From the NCBI RefSeq assembly GCF_900167915.1, contig NZ_FUYM01000004.1, positions 186,001 to 250,000 on the forward strand: a stretch of DNA of 64,000 nt, written 5' to 3'. Of this stretch, positions 53,648 to 63,308 are shown in pieces; the stretch's first letter is position 1, and the number at the start of each line of letters is the position of its first letter. The translations under genes and the position numbers were made by a program. Source of the stretch: Rhizorhabdus histidinilytica. Lineage in GTDB: Bacteria > Pseudomonadota > Alphaproteobacteria > Sphingomonadales > Sphingomonadaceae. The notes under the pieces were generated by a model, which was not told the DNA's origin, did no database searches, and saw nothing but the letters and a program-made list of their open reading frames with translations.

Positions 53648-56600
53648 ATGGCCTCCCGCAAGCGTCCCACCGGCTCCAACCAGGACGATCTCTTCAATCC
53701 CGAGGTCGAACTCCTGCTGCCGGCTCGGCTTGCCATTGATGGCAAGGTGCTGGGAAGCCCCGTGCGCCAATTGGCGGTTCCGGCGCGGCGGGTGCGTTGC
53801 CGGCTGCGCCCCTTCGCCGTCCGCCGCGTCAATGGTTACGAAACGACCCTGCAATCCGGCGAGATCCTGAAGATCATCAGCGCCAAAACGGCGACGTCGT
53901 TGGAAGCCGATCTCGTCCTTCTCGTGCCCGGCGCAACGGAGCCGGAACGGATCGCCGAAGCGCTCGAACTGGGTGAAGGCCGCTGGACGAATGCACCCCC
54001 GACCAGCATCGACACGCTGGATCGTTCCGCGCGCGCCGAGCGTCTGAAGGCTGTCTCCGCTTCCTGGCTCGATGCGATTCATCTGCGCGAGGGACGAGCC
54101 GCGGTGGACGGTCAGCCTGCGCAGCCTGGCCTGCGGCGTCCACAGATCGGCGCGCTTCACGCCGCGCTGGCCCACGCGACGCGATCGACGGATCCGGCCA
54201 CCATCGTCATGCCGACGGGCACGGGCAAGACCGAGACAATGCTGGCGCTCAATGCCAACCGGCGGTTCGAACGCCTTCTGGTGGTGGTGCCTACCGACGC
54301 GCTGCGCGAGCAGATCGCGGGCAAATTCGAGACCTTCGGTGTCCTGAAACAACAGAAATGCCTCGATGAGACCGCAGCCTTCCCTTTGGTCATGCGGCTC
54401 GCACATATCCCGACCAGCCAGGCCGACGTCGATGAAATCTTCGACAGCGCCAACGTCGTCGTCACCACGATGCAGATCGCTGGCCGGGCGGAAGCCCCGG
54501 TTCAGGAGCGGATGGCGGCCCGCGCATCGGCGTTGTTCATCGACGAGGCCCACCATATCGGTGCGCCGACCTGGTCGCGATTCCGCGGCCTCTTCATCGA
54601 CCGTGACCCGCCGCTGCCGATCGTCCAGTTCACCGCCACCCCGTTCCGCGAGGACGGCCGGCGCGTCGACGGCGAGTTCATCTATACCTACCCGCTCAAG
54701 AAGGCGCAGGCCGAGGGCTATTTCAAGCCGATCCGGTTCGAGGCGGTGTTCGGGCTCGACCAGCCCGATGCAGACCTTGCGATCGCCGAGAAGCTCGGCG
54801 ACGTCCTCCAGGCCGATCTGGAGACCGGCCTCAATCATCTCGCCATGGCGCGTTGCCAGACGATCGAGCGGGCCAAGGATCTCCACCAGCTCTACAGCAC
54901 GCTGTTCCCCGAGTTCCGTCCGGTCATCGTTCACAGTCAGCAGTCGATCCGCGAGCGCCGCGCGAACCTTGCCGCGCTGCGGCGTTTCGAGAGCCGGATC
55001 ATCGTGTGCGTCGACATGCTCGGAGAAGGCTTCGATCTCCCGGAACTGAAGATCGCGGGCCTGCACGATCCGCACAAAAGCATCGCCGTCACTATCCAGT
55101 TCGTCGGCCGGTTCACCCGGCAGGATCCGCGCCTGGGCGACGCCACCGTCATCGCCAACACCGGCGTGGACGACATCGATCGGTCGCTCGCCAAACTCTA
55201 TGCCGAGGACGCCGACTGGAACGCCCTGGTCGAGGCGCTCAGCACGGCCAAAATCGACCGGCAGGTTCGGCGCGCCGAGATGTTCAAGGGCTTTGTCGGC
55301 GATCTCAGCGACATTCCCTTGCAGACGCTCGAGCCGAAGATGAATGCCGTGATCTATCGCACGGCTTGCGACGCTTGGGAGCCGCTGCGGGCCGAAGACC
55401 TGTACAATCCCGGCGTCTATCTCGGCATGAAGGTCAACCCGCATCAGCGGGTGGCCATCTTCGTCACCCGCTCGGAGGAGCAGGCGGGCTGGACGAGCGC
55501 ACAGCATGCGACCAACGTCATCTGGGACCTGCATATGATGCACTGGGACCCCGACAAGAAGCTCCTCTATATCAGCAGCTCGGCCAAAGGCCCCTATGAC
55601 CGCCTGGCCAAGGCTGTCTGCGGTGACACGACACGGCGCGTCGAAGGTGAGGAAGTCTTCCGCAGTCTTCACGGCTTCAATCGCCTCATCCTGCGCAACC
55701 TGGGCCTCACGCACCATCAGGGCCGTGGCGTGCGCTATTCGATGTATATGGGCGTGGACGTCGCCGACGGGTTGGACACCGCGAAATCGCAATCCCGCAT
55801 CAAGAACAACGTCTTCGCGACCGGCTTCCTCGATGGCGTGCCGGCCTCGCGCGGCTGCTCGGCCAAAGGAAAATTCTGGTCGATCTCCCCGGTTCGCGAC
55901 CTCACCGACTGGGTCGAGTGGTGCGGCGACATCGGCGCAGCCGTCAACGATCCAGGCATCACCACCGACGGCGTCTTCAAGAGCGCCATGCGTCCCCGCC
56001 AGATCAATGAGCGGCCGGGCGTTCCGCCCGTCGCAATTCACTGGCCGGAATCCCTGCTGACACAGATCGAGGACCGGATCGAGATCAGCTTCGACGACAT
56101 CGCCGCGCCGTTCGCGGAATGCGACATCGAACTCGTGGGCCACGAAGCCACCGGGCCGCTGCGCTTCGCGGTGCGCAGCGACACGCAGATCGCCGAGTTC
56201 GAAATCCTGTTCGCCGAAGGCGGCGCCCGTTATCCGCAACGATCAGGGCCGAAGGCGACGATCAAGGTCGGCGGCAAGGTGAAGACGCTGTCGGAATCCT
56301 TCGGCGACGACTCTCCGCAGATTGATTTCGGAGACGGCTCTCTCCTGATCTACAGTCATCTCTATGCCCTGCCCGATGGTGTTAAGGTCGAACCTTATCC
56401 CTCAGATCGGATCGAGGCTTGGCACTGGTCGGGGACAAATATCCGAACCGAATCTCAAGGATCGGAGAAACGTGCGGATTCCGTCCAGCGGCGCGTCATC
56501 GAGACCCTGCTCGCCGACGGGGATGCTTACGATCTGATCTTCGACGACGATGGCGCCGGCGAGATCGCCGATGTGGTGACGCTTCGCGTCACCGAAGGCC

Positions 56601-56989
56601 TGGTTCAGGTCACACTCCATCACTGCAAGTTCTCGAGCGCCGACACACCCGGCGCCCGCGTGAAGGATCTCTACGAAGTGTGCGGGCAGTCCCTGAAATC
56701 CGCCCGCTGGCGCGACCGCCCCAACCGCATGTTCACGCACATGCTCAGGCGCGAGAAACTGCGCCTCGAGAAGGGGCAAAGCACTCGCTTCGAACATGGG
56801 AACGCCGCGTTCCTCAAACGGCTGAAGGCGAGCTGGCAGGACTATCGCTACGAATTCGACGTTCGCATCATTCAGCCCGGCCTGTCGCGGGCGGCGATCA
56901 CCGAGGAAGGGCTGCATCTGCTCGCCGGTGTAGAGACCTATCTGCTGGAGACCCGCGCGATGAAATTGCGGGTCATCGGCAGCGCATAG
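53648..56989 (+). CDS. DEAH-box SF2 helicase with long C-terminal extension, 1113 aa
   Basis: Walker A is TIVMPTGTGKTETMLALNAN near residue 184 and DEAH is SALFIDEAHHIGAPTWSRFR near 294. SAT-like FTATPFREDGR, then MLGEGFDLPELKIAGLHDPH and VTIQFVGRFTRQDPRLGD, complete the SF2 core. About 550 C-terminal residues have no family I recognise; a PD-(D/E)XK-like core may be present but I cannot see clear catalytic residues. GGAGGGAG at 53636-53643 precedes ATG 53648, 14 bases after the AddA stop, so it ends the plus-strand arm. The gene converges on the 60.2-57.0 kb helicase with 42 bp between. Confidence 0.83.
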   Translation: MASRKRPTGSNQDDLFNPEVELLLPARLAIDGKVLGSPVRQLAVPARRVRCRLRPFAVRRVNGYETTLQSGEILKIISAKTATSLEADLVLLVPGATEPERIAEALELGEGRWTNAPPTSIDTLDRSARAERLKAVSASWLDAIHLREGRAAVDGQPAQPGLRRPQIGALHAALAHATRSTDPATIVMPTGTGKTETMLALNANRRFERLLVVVPTDALREQIAGKFETFGVLKQQKCLDETAAFPLVMRLAHIPTSQADVDEIFDSANVVVTTMQIAGRAEAPVQERMAARASALFIDEAHHIGAPTWSRFRGLFIDRDPPLPIVQFTATPFREDGRRVDGEFIYTYPLKKAQAEGYFKPIRFEAVFGLDQPDADLAIAEKLGDVLQADLETGLNHLAMARCQTIERAKDLHQLYSTLFPEFRPVIVHSQQSIRERRANLAALRRFESRIIVCVDMLGEGFDLPELKIAGLHDPHKSIAVTIQFVGRFTRQDPRLGDATVIANTGVDDIDRSLAKLYAEDADWNALVEALSTAKIDRQVRRAEMFKGFVGDLSDIPLQTLEPKMNAVIYRTACDAWEPLRAEDLYNPGVYLGMKVNPHQRVAIFVTRSEEQAGWTSAQHATNVIWDLHMMHWDPDKKLLYISSSAKGPYDRLAKAVCGDTTRRVEGEEVFRSLHGFNRLILRNLGLTHHQGRGVRYSMYMGVDVADGLDTAKSQSRIKNNVFATGFLDGVPASRGCSAKGKFWSISPVRDLTDWVEWCGDIGAAVNDPGITTDGVFKSAMRPRQINERPGVPPVAIHWPESLLTQIEDRIEISFDDIAAPFAECDIELVGHEATGPLRFAVRSDTQIAEFEILFAEGGARYPQRSGPKATIKVGGKVKTLSESFGDDSPQIDFGDGSLLIYSHLYALPDGVKVEPYPSDRIEAWHWSGTNIRTESQGSEKRADSVQRRVIETLLADGDAYDLIFDDDGAGEIADVVTLRVTEGLVQVTLHHCKFSSADTPGARVKDLYEVCGQSLKSARWRDRPNRMFTHMLRREKLRLEKGQSTRFEHGNAAFLKRLKASWQDYRYEFDVRIIQPGLSRAAITEEGLHLLAGVETYLLETRAMKLRVIGSA

Positions 56990-57031
56990 CCGCCGTCGGG
57001 AACGCCTCGCGGCTCTCCGATCAGCCTGGCA

Positions 57032-60000
57032 TCAGGCGCTGATGGCGTCGGCATCGGTCATCGGAAGGTCGGTCGCCGATGCAGGCGCGACCATGCTGCC
57101 GTCATCGAACGCCGGGGCGCTCGTCTCCGCCGTCTGACCATGGCCGTTGGCCGATGGGTCCGGGGCGACCCACTGCTGTTGCCGAAGCCCCATCGCGGAA
57201 AAATCGAGGACGAGCGGTTGCAGCAGCGCACGGGTCGCTTCCCCGCCGCGCGACAGCACGTCGATGAAATCTTCCTGGTTGGGCTGGCCGAGAGCCAGCC
57301 GATAGATCATGCGCTGTTCGCGAAGTTGAGCGAACCGCAGCATGTCCCGGCCGAACGGACGCTCGAAAACGTGCCTGCGGATTTCGGCGCCATCGAGCAC
57401 CCACCACGGCCGAAGGCCGCTCTTGTCGACAAAGCGCTCCGCGTGCCGTTCCACGCATCGCCAGGGAGAGCCTTGGTCCACGGCGGGATCGCCAAGCACT
57501 TCGTCGCGCAACTCTTCCGCCAGCTTCCGTCTGACCGACAGGCCCGCATAGCGCTGGATGCGGCCTTCGCGTTGCTCGAGATCGAGAGGGTTGGAGGAAA
57601 GGTCCCAATGAACCACGTGCGAACACCAGGGATGGAAATCCAGCCCCTCCTGCCCAACCGATGTCGTCGCCAGGACATGCGGCCAGAAGGGCGTGTTGAA
57701 GCTTCGGCGCACTTCGTCTGGACGCGCCGCGGCGGCCTGCGTCACGCCTCCCTTCACCTTGGCCACTGGCTCGGCTTCGGCGTCGCCAAACGGCACGGCG
57801 ACATGACAGCGCACAGGTATCTTGTGCGGCTGCCCGCCGATCCCGTGAAAACTGAAACTGCCGGCCCGGAGGCCGAGCGACGCCTTCAGATCCCTGGCAA
57901 GACCCGCCGCGCCTCCATGGAGATTCTGGGCGCGAAGCCAGAAATGCTCGTCGAGAACGCTCTCGAACCCGCCGTCGACCACCGCGCCCATGACTTGCTC
58001 GACCGCGTTCTTGCCCGGCAGCGATGACAGTATGACCGGGTTGTCGAGATAGGCGCGCAGGCCCTGCCAACTGAGCTGGACTAGTTCGGGGTATCGCGCG
58101 GCGTCTAGGATCGTGGGGTCATGGCGCCGCAGAGCCCGGCCGAGCACGACGCCCGGCGCGCCAATGGCATAGTCCACGAGGTCGGAAAGCTCGACCGGGG
58201 AAAGCCCGTCGATCGGCGGCGCCTGACGCCATTTTCGCACCCCCGATTGCGCGGCGCGATCATCACCGATCGCGCTGCTCCATCCCGCCGCCGACTGCTC
58301 CGCAACACCCGCCATGCGTTCGATGGACGCCAGGACGCGGGCAATCGATCTGTGACGTCGGCGGGCCTTGACCGTGTCCCGTTCGACAATGCCTCTCGGC
58401 AAAGCAGCGAGAATCTGCCGGCGAACTTCCTTGCGGACAGCGCCGAGTGGCGCGCCCGCCTTTGCGAGCGGGTCGGTGTTACGGATCAGCCATGGCGAGG
58501 GATGGAACGCCGCCATCACGGGGCCAGGCACTGCCGCCAGCTTGAAGCGGCGCCGCCTGTAGGCTTTTTCGTATCCTCCTTGTTTCCGGGGAAGACAGCG
58601 CGCCTCGATCCCGAAGCTGAGAAGCGCTGCGACGCTGGGGGGCGTTGCACGGAACCGGCTGAACATAAGGAGCTTGGGATCCGCTCCGGCTTTCGGACCG
58701 GACCTCGCCGCCGCCCACCCCCCGCGAAGCGGCCACCATGCAAGCGATGGGGCGACCCAGGGCAAGGACAACAATTCGGGCGGAGCGACACCGTTCAGCG
58801 CACGAAGCTTGGCGTCGGGCCAGTCAGCCGGCGCGTTGAGTTTGTTGCGACGCTCGCGCGTCATTCGCGTGAGCTTCGGCGCAGCCTTGATTCTGGCCTT
58901 CTTCCAGGCCGCATAGCGCGGCCCGAGCGACTGGGCCGGCAAAGGAACCGACGACCAGTAGGGCAACGCTTCGTAGCGCATCTGCTCGGCGAAGCTCTCC
59001 GCCAGATGCCGATAAACCTGAAAATCCTCCGGCAGAGGGTCGGCATGAAGAAACTTCGTGCCAGCGAGCGGATCGGACGAAGCCACGCTGTCCCGCTCCG
59101 TGCGCGACATCACCGGCGTCATGAGCTGCCGAAGCTCATCCCGGAGCCGACGCGCTTCCGCCACCTCTTCCATCAGTTCCGGGCGGCTTACATCGGAATG
59201 AGCAGCGATGGCGCGCAACTTGTCGCCAAAATCCGCAAAGAGATCCCTCGCGCGATCGCGCGCGGCCGAGCCGGCGAGAAACTCGATCAATTTCAGAAGC
59301 TCCGCATGAGCAAGCGCGCCGCGCGCTTCTTCCCATCGCGTGGTCAGATACGGATATGGCGTGGCGCTCAGCAGCAGGATCGCCGGCGGCCTGGCCGAGC
59401 CTTCAGGCTCGAGGAGCGCCTTCAGAAGCGGGTCGGCGTCCTTCTCGTCGAGAAGTTGCCGATAGCGCTGGAACTCGTCGAGAATGACGAGATCCGGCGG
59501 TTGATGGCGCAACGTCGCCAGCGCCAAGGCTCGCCGGAGACGGCCAACGAAGGTCGTCGGTCTGAGCGGCTTGATCTTGCGCTCGATGTCCCCGTGCAGC
59601 GCCAGATCGAGCATCGCACGCACAGGTTCGCCGAACTCGACTTCCAGCGCCTCACGGAACCTCTGCCGCAAACCAGGTGGCGCCGCAGCGAACTTCTTCT
59701 CGGCGTCCGTGACAGCCCCGTCCCAGGAACCGCGCGCACTGAGCCGCAAGATGTCGGGATCGAGATCGCGGGCGAAAGCGGGATAGCTCTGTTCGAGCAG
59801 CACCTTCAGAAACGCCCGCTCTTCCTTACGTCCGCCGGTCAGGCGCGCCTTCGCGCCCGGAAACGAGGTCGCAGGCGTGAGTGCATAGATCAAAACCGGG
59901 GTGGCCGGCCGCTTCTCGACGGCGATCAGCGAAAGCCGATCGGGCGTCTTGATCGCATCCTGCAATTGGGACTCGCCCAGGAAGCCGACGACCCGGCTCT

Positions 60001-60217
60001 TGTTCTGGTGCGAAACAGCGTGCCCGTTGGCGATGTAATAGATGGTCAAGGGACGGCGGCCGTCCTCGGCCATGCGGCAAGCCAGCTCCTTAGCCACGAC
60101 GGTTTTTCCGAGGCCGACCTCATCGGCGACCAGAAAACGCCGCCGGCTCCCAAGGTCCGCAAAGGACGCAAACGCCGCGTCGACGGCCGCCTTCTGAAAC
60201 GGCTTGGGCGCGCTCAT
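57032..60217 (-). CDS. Large SF2/SNF2-like helicase of the PLD-DUF6361 operon, 1061 aa
   Basis: Walker A is FLVADEVGLGKTVVAKELAC at residues 28-47, with DEFQ in LVILDEFQRYRQLLDEKDAD as motif II and ILLLSATPYPYLT as motif III. The C half shows TSVGQEGLDFHPWCSHVVHW and LEQREGRIQRYAGLSVRRK. DEFQ instead of DEAH is a minor variant. The start at 60217 overlaps the PLD stop as ATGA, replacing a longer frame to 60271. No nuclease domain is visible. The partner proteins are a PLD-fold enzyme and a DUF6361 protein. Confidence 0.83.
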   Translation of the reverse strand: MSAPKPFQKAAVDAAFASFADLGSRRRFLVADEVGLGKTVVAKELACRMAEDGRRPLTIYYIANGHAVSHQNKSRVVGFLGESQLQDAIKTPDRLSLIAVEKRPATPVLIYALTPATSFPGAKARLTGGRKEERAFLKVLLEQSYPAFARDLDPDILRLSARGSWDGAVTDAEKKFAAAPPGLRQRFREALEVEFGEPVRAMLDLALHGDIERKIKPLRPTTFVGRLRRALALATLRHQPPDLVILDEFQRYRQLLDEKDADPLLKALLEPEGSARPPAILLLSATPYPYLTTRWEEARGALAHAELLKLIEFLAGSAARDRARDLFADFGDKLRAIAAHSDVSRPELMEEVAEARRLRDELRQLMTPVMSRTERDSVASSDPLAGTKFLHADPLPEDFQVYRHLAESFAEQMRYEALPYWSSVPLPAQSLGPRYAAWKKARIKAAPKLTRMTRERRNKLNAPADWPDAKLRALNGVAPPELLSLPWVAPSLAWWPLRGGWAAARSGPKAGADPKLLMFSRFRATPPSVAALLSFGIEARCLPRKQGGYEKAYRRRRFKLAAVPGPVMAAFHPSPWLIRNTDPLAKAGAPLGAVRKEVRRQILAALPRGIVERDTVKARRRHRSIARVLASIERMAGVAEQSAAGWSSAIGDDRAAQSGVRKWRQAPPIDGLSPVELSDLVDYAIGAPGVVLGRALRRHDPTILDAARYPELVQLSWQGLRAYLDNPVILSSLPGKNAVEQVMGAVVDGGFESVLDEHFWLRAQNLHGGAAGLARDLKASLGLRAGSFSFHGIGGQPHKIPVRCHVAVPFGDAEAEPVAKVKGGVTQAAAARPDEVRRSFNTPFWPHVLATTSVGQEGLDFHPWCSHVVHWDLSSNPLDLEQREGRIQRYAGLSVRRKLAEELRDEVLGDPAVDQGSPWRCVERHAERFVDKSGLRPWWVLDGAEIRRHVFERPFGRDMLRFAQLREQRMIYRLALGQPNQEDFIDVLSRGGEATRALLQPLVLDFSAMGLRQQQWVAPDPSANGHGQTAETSAPAFDDGSMVAPASATDLPMTDADAISA

Positions 60218-62067
60218 CGGCGCTTGCCCTTGATTTCGGCAACCCCGAGCCCACTGCGAAGCTTGCCCCACAGATCATCGAAGCGGCGCAGCATATCCCC
60301 AGTCTGGGGGTCTTCCTGCCTGGCCTCCTCAAGCACGGCGGGCAGATATTGCGATACCCGCTGCTCGATCTCGCGGAACTTCTCGGGATCGCGCGCCCAT
60401 GCCGCCAGCATCTCCTCCAATGTCGGCAGCGCGGAATCGAGCGCCGGATTCATTTCCGGATTGCCCCGATTCCGTAGTTCGTCACTCGTCCAGTCGCCTT
60501 CCCCCTCGCGCCCGTCGTCCGCCAGCAATCCGGCCAGCCACAAGAGGAACCCTCTGGCTCCCAGAAAGCGCACGAACGCGGCACGGTCGCGATCTTCCCC
60601 AAATGGCGGATCTGCAGGCGCGCGTTGCAGCCAGGAGAGTCCCTTTCCTCCACGGCTCACGCGCAGCCGAACGAACTCGCTCCGCTCGGCGGGAGCAATC
60701 GGTCCCAGAGGCACGGTGGTTTGCCCGCGGGGCCACGCAACCAGGTCGCCGTAGAGCGTGCCCACCTCGAGCGCGATGTCCGGCTCGTCCGGATGAGGCC
60801 CGCCTGGATGGAGATCGGAACGATGCGCGAGGCGTGCGCCCTCATCGTCAAAGCCGAGCTGCACCGCCCATCGGGCTGCGACCTGCGCACGCGCGCGTTC
60901 GAGCGCCTCCTCCTCCAAGGCAGCGGCGTCGGGCGCATGTTCCACGAGGGGCGCCTCAACCAACCGGGCGGAGCCGAGAAGGGCTTTCAGCCCCCTCTCG
61001 ACCGGCTCCGTAACGACCAGCTCGGCGGTGACTTCGGCATTACGGCCCGTCCAGGCGCGCATGGTCGCGTTCGCGCTGCCGAGCCATAGCCGCCGCTTCT
61101 GCCCCGACCGCATGAACAGCAACTTCGCATGCAGGCCTCGGCCGAGTTCCTCCTCCTCGTCGGCAGCGGGATCACGGTCGGAGGCCGCCACGGCAAGCTC
61201 GGCATCGGACTCGGGGTCGCCGGGGGGATAGTCCGGCGCGTCCAGCGCGAGCAGATCATCGAACGCCGCCAGCGAGGGACCAATCCGTTCGATCTCGCGC
61301 ATGGTCGTCAACAGCACCCGCCGCGTCGGTTTCGGCCCCTGAGGCGCTTGCCGGGCGAGGAACGTCTTGTCGATGAACGGGCTCACCACCACGACTTCAT
61401 CCGTTCCTGCCGGCGGCACGGGAACCGCCAGGTTTCCATTTCCGTCTGACCAGCGAAGCCGCTCGACTCTCACGCCTGCCGGAGCGCGCCACGCTACCTT
61501 CGCGACGGCCGCGCTCAATGCGGCGGGCCGCACGCCCTTGAACCCCGCCCTCTCGGCCAGCGCACGCGCCACCTCCTCCGCGCCCGGGATGAAAGCGCCG
61601 CCCTTCTCCCCGGATAGGAGCAGCAGGCCGATGTCCCGGTTCACATTTTCGGTGAGATTGCGGCTCCCGATCCAAAGGCGCCAGCCGGTCTTCCCGTCCG
61701 CATCGCGCGTGCGAACGAGCGCCGCCTTGGGATGCCAGCTATGGGTTGCTTCATCGAAATCGACTTCGCGCACGAACTGGTCTAGCACCGCCGCGATACG
61801 CGGTGTCCGACGCATTTTCGCAACGCGGCCCCGCTGGACGATAATGCGCACCTTTCCGCGAAGACGTTCAACCGCGTCGGCAAAGTCGGATGGGCTGCCG
61901 CGGCCCGCGTCGGTGTCCTTTCCGGCCAGGGCGAGCAGCGTTGCGCCGATCGATCCCAGATCCGCCGAATAGGAGGCCAGCAAGGCCAGCTCGACATTTT
62001 CGTCGGGACCGGGGCGCAGACCCTCGAGAAACGAGAGCGCCGGCCAGTTGTCGATGGTCCCGCTCAT
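60214..62067 (-). CDS. Phospholipase-D-fold protein with two HxK motifs, 617 aa
   Basis: Two PLD half-motifs are visible. One is HPKAALVRTRD (residues 112-122) with WIGSRNLTENVNRDIG near 132. The second is LHAKLLFMRSGQKRRLWLGS with ANATMRAW from 312 to 338. Each supplies HxK and GSxN, so a complete active site could form. PLD-fold proteins in defence islands include DrmC and several nucleases. Start 62067 overlaps the DUF6361 stop (ATGA). The C-terminal 200 residues look helical with no recognised domain. Substrate could be DNA or lipid; DNA is favoured by the neighbouring helicase. Confidence 0.84.
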   Translation of the reverse strand: MSGTIDNWPALSFLEGLRPGPDENVELALLASYSADLGSIGATLLALAGKDTDAGRGSPSDFADAVERLRGKVRIIVQRGRVAKMRRTPRIAAVLDQFVREVDFDEATHSWHPKAALVRTRDADGKTGWRLWIGSRNLTENVNRDIGLLLLSGEKGGAFIPGAEEVARALAERAGFKGVRPAALSAAVAKVAWRAPAGVRVERLRWSDGNGNLAVPVPPAGTDEVVVVSPFIDKTFLARQAPQGPKPTRRVLLTTMREIERIGPSLAAFDDLLALDAPDYPPGDPESDAELAVAASDRDPAADEEEELGRGLHAKLLFMRSGQKRRLWLGSANATMRAWTGRNAEVTAELVVTEPVERGLKALLGSARLVEAPLVEHAPDAAALEEEALERARAQVAARWAVQLGFDDEGARLAHRSDLHPGGPHPDEPDIALEVGTLYGDLVAWPRGQTTVPLGPIAPAERSEFVRLRVSRGGKGLSWLQRAPADPPFGEDRDRAAFVRFLGARGFLLWLAGLLADDGREGEGDWTSDELRNRGNPEMNPALDSALPTLEEMLAAWARDPEKFREIEQRVSQYLPAVLEEARQEDPQTGDMLRRFDDLWGKLRSGLGVAEIKGKRR

Positions 62068-63308
62068 TCGGCGTTCGCCAGATCGTCTAGGAGCGTGCTG
62101 ACCTGCTCCCATCGATAGTGGAGAGGTCCAGCGAGCCCATGCTCGTCGTTCGACCACTCAAGCCGCCGCGCGCGTCCGTTAGGCGTCAAGGGAAGCCGCG
62201 CACGAGGCCCCTTTCGGGCTTCGGCCGCCGCATAGACCCCGAAAAGCGGGCGGGGATCGGTCGATTTCGAAACGATCCAGTCCTTCGTCGCCGTCACGAC
62301 GGCGCGCAACTTCGACGGCAGCACGCCTATATCTGCTTCGAGCGCGTCGACATCGAGTTTGGCCGCAACCGCGCCGTATTCGGCAACGGTCGAAGCGAGA
62401 TGATCGCGATGGCGGGTTGACGCCTCCCGATTGTCGTCGGCCTCGACGATATGTTCGAGAAGCGCGTCGTAGATAGCTCGGCCCACGCCGGCGAGATTGG
62501 CCGCCTGCTGCGCCCGCGCGAGCGGCGCCCGGTCAGGACCGGCGATCGCACGGGTCTCGGGAGCCCACATTCCCGGCGGCGATGCGGCCTCCGTCCGAAC
62601 AAGACGTGCGAGCAAGGAAAGCTCATGGCCTCCGCTGTCGCGCAATTGCGCGAGGCGTTCGCGAAGAAAGGCGGCCTCCGCTACCGCCAACCGGAGAGTT
62701 ATCGATCCACCGGTCCAGCCAGACGGGCGCCCGGGCAGCGGGACGAATGGCGGATCGAAGCCGAGGAGTGGCTGTCCGTCGTCATCGGTCGCCGCGCTCA
62801 CGCTCTTCAGCAGTCTATGTGCATGCGCCCGAGAGATCGTCCGCCCGTCCAGGCGCGGGCGCAGGATTCCCCACACCGCGAGCGCATTCCAATATACGGT
62901 CGATGGCGGCTGACTGGACGGTTTGGGGAAAACACGACCCCCAATCACCTGGGATTCGCCGGCCTCCCGAAGCCGCCCGGCAAGCACCCTTTCGCGTTCG
63001 CGCAGGGCACGTTCGGCCGCCGGTCCCGTCAAACCCGCAAGGTCTTCGAACAACCATGGCACGAAGATCGCGTAACGCGCCCGCGTATGCAGGACCGATG
63101 TGCCCGGGAAGAAATGATCGGCATACCGCTGATGGATGGTCAAAAAACCGATCTCGTCGCGCACGCCCATGGATTCTTCGTCCATTTGCGCCTTGGCGCG
63201 GGCCAGCGCCTCACGGGACAAATAGGTCCACCCCAACGCCGGCTCGACATGCGAAGCGCGTCGCGCGTGCGGCGATCTCGTCGGTCGAGACACCGCCGTC
63301 AGCTCCAT
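62064..63308 (-). CDS. DUF6361 family protein, 414 aa
   Basis: The sequence ALGWTYLSREALARAKAQMD, then DEIGFLTIHQRYADHFFPGT and RARYAIFVPWLFEDLAGL, matches the DUF6361 signature as I recall it, a family of unknown function linked to helicase and PLD genes. The protein is soluble. ATG 63308 overlaps the upstream DUF4143 stop by ten bases, so the genes are probably cotranscribed. The N-terminal 25 residues (PTRSPHARRASHVEP) are basic and may be dispensable, so the true start could be later. Confidence 0.78.
   Translation of the reverse strand: MELTAVSRPTRSPHARRASHVEPALGWTYLSREALARAKAQMDEESMGVRDEIGFLTIHQRYADHFFPGTSVLHTRARYAIFVPWLFEDLAGLTGPAAERALRERERVLAGRLREAGESQVIGGRVFPKPSSQPPSTVYWNALAVWGILRPRLDGRTISRAHAHRLLKSVSAATDDDGQPLLGFDPPFVPLPGRPSGWTGGSITLRLAVAEAAFLRERLAQLRDSGGHELSLLARLVRTEAASPPGMWAPETRAIAGPDRAPLARAQQAANLAGVGRAIYDALLEHIVEADDNREASTRHRDHLASTVAEYGAVAAKLDVDALEADIGVLPSKLRAVVTATKDWIVSKSTDPRPLFGVYAAAEARKGPRARLPLTPNGRARRLEWSNDEHGLAGPLHYRWEQVSTLLDDLANAE

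Noticed and set aside
53534..56239. A 901-residue minus-strand frame opposite the DEAH helicase gene
   Set aside because: It is antisense to a gene with clear helicase motifs; its composition is that of a GC-rich shadow frame.
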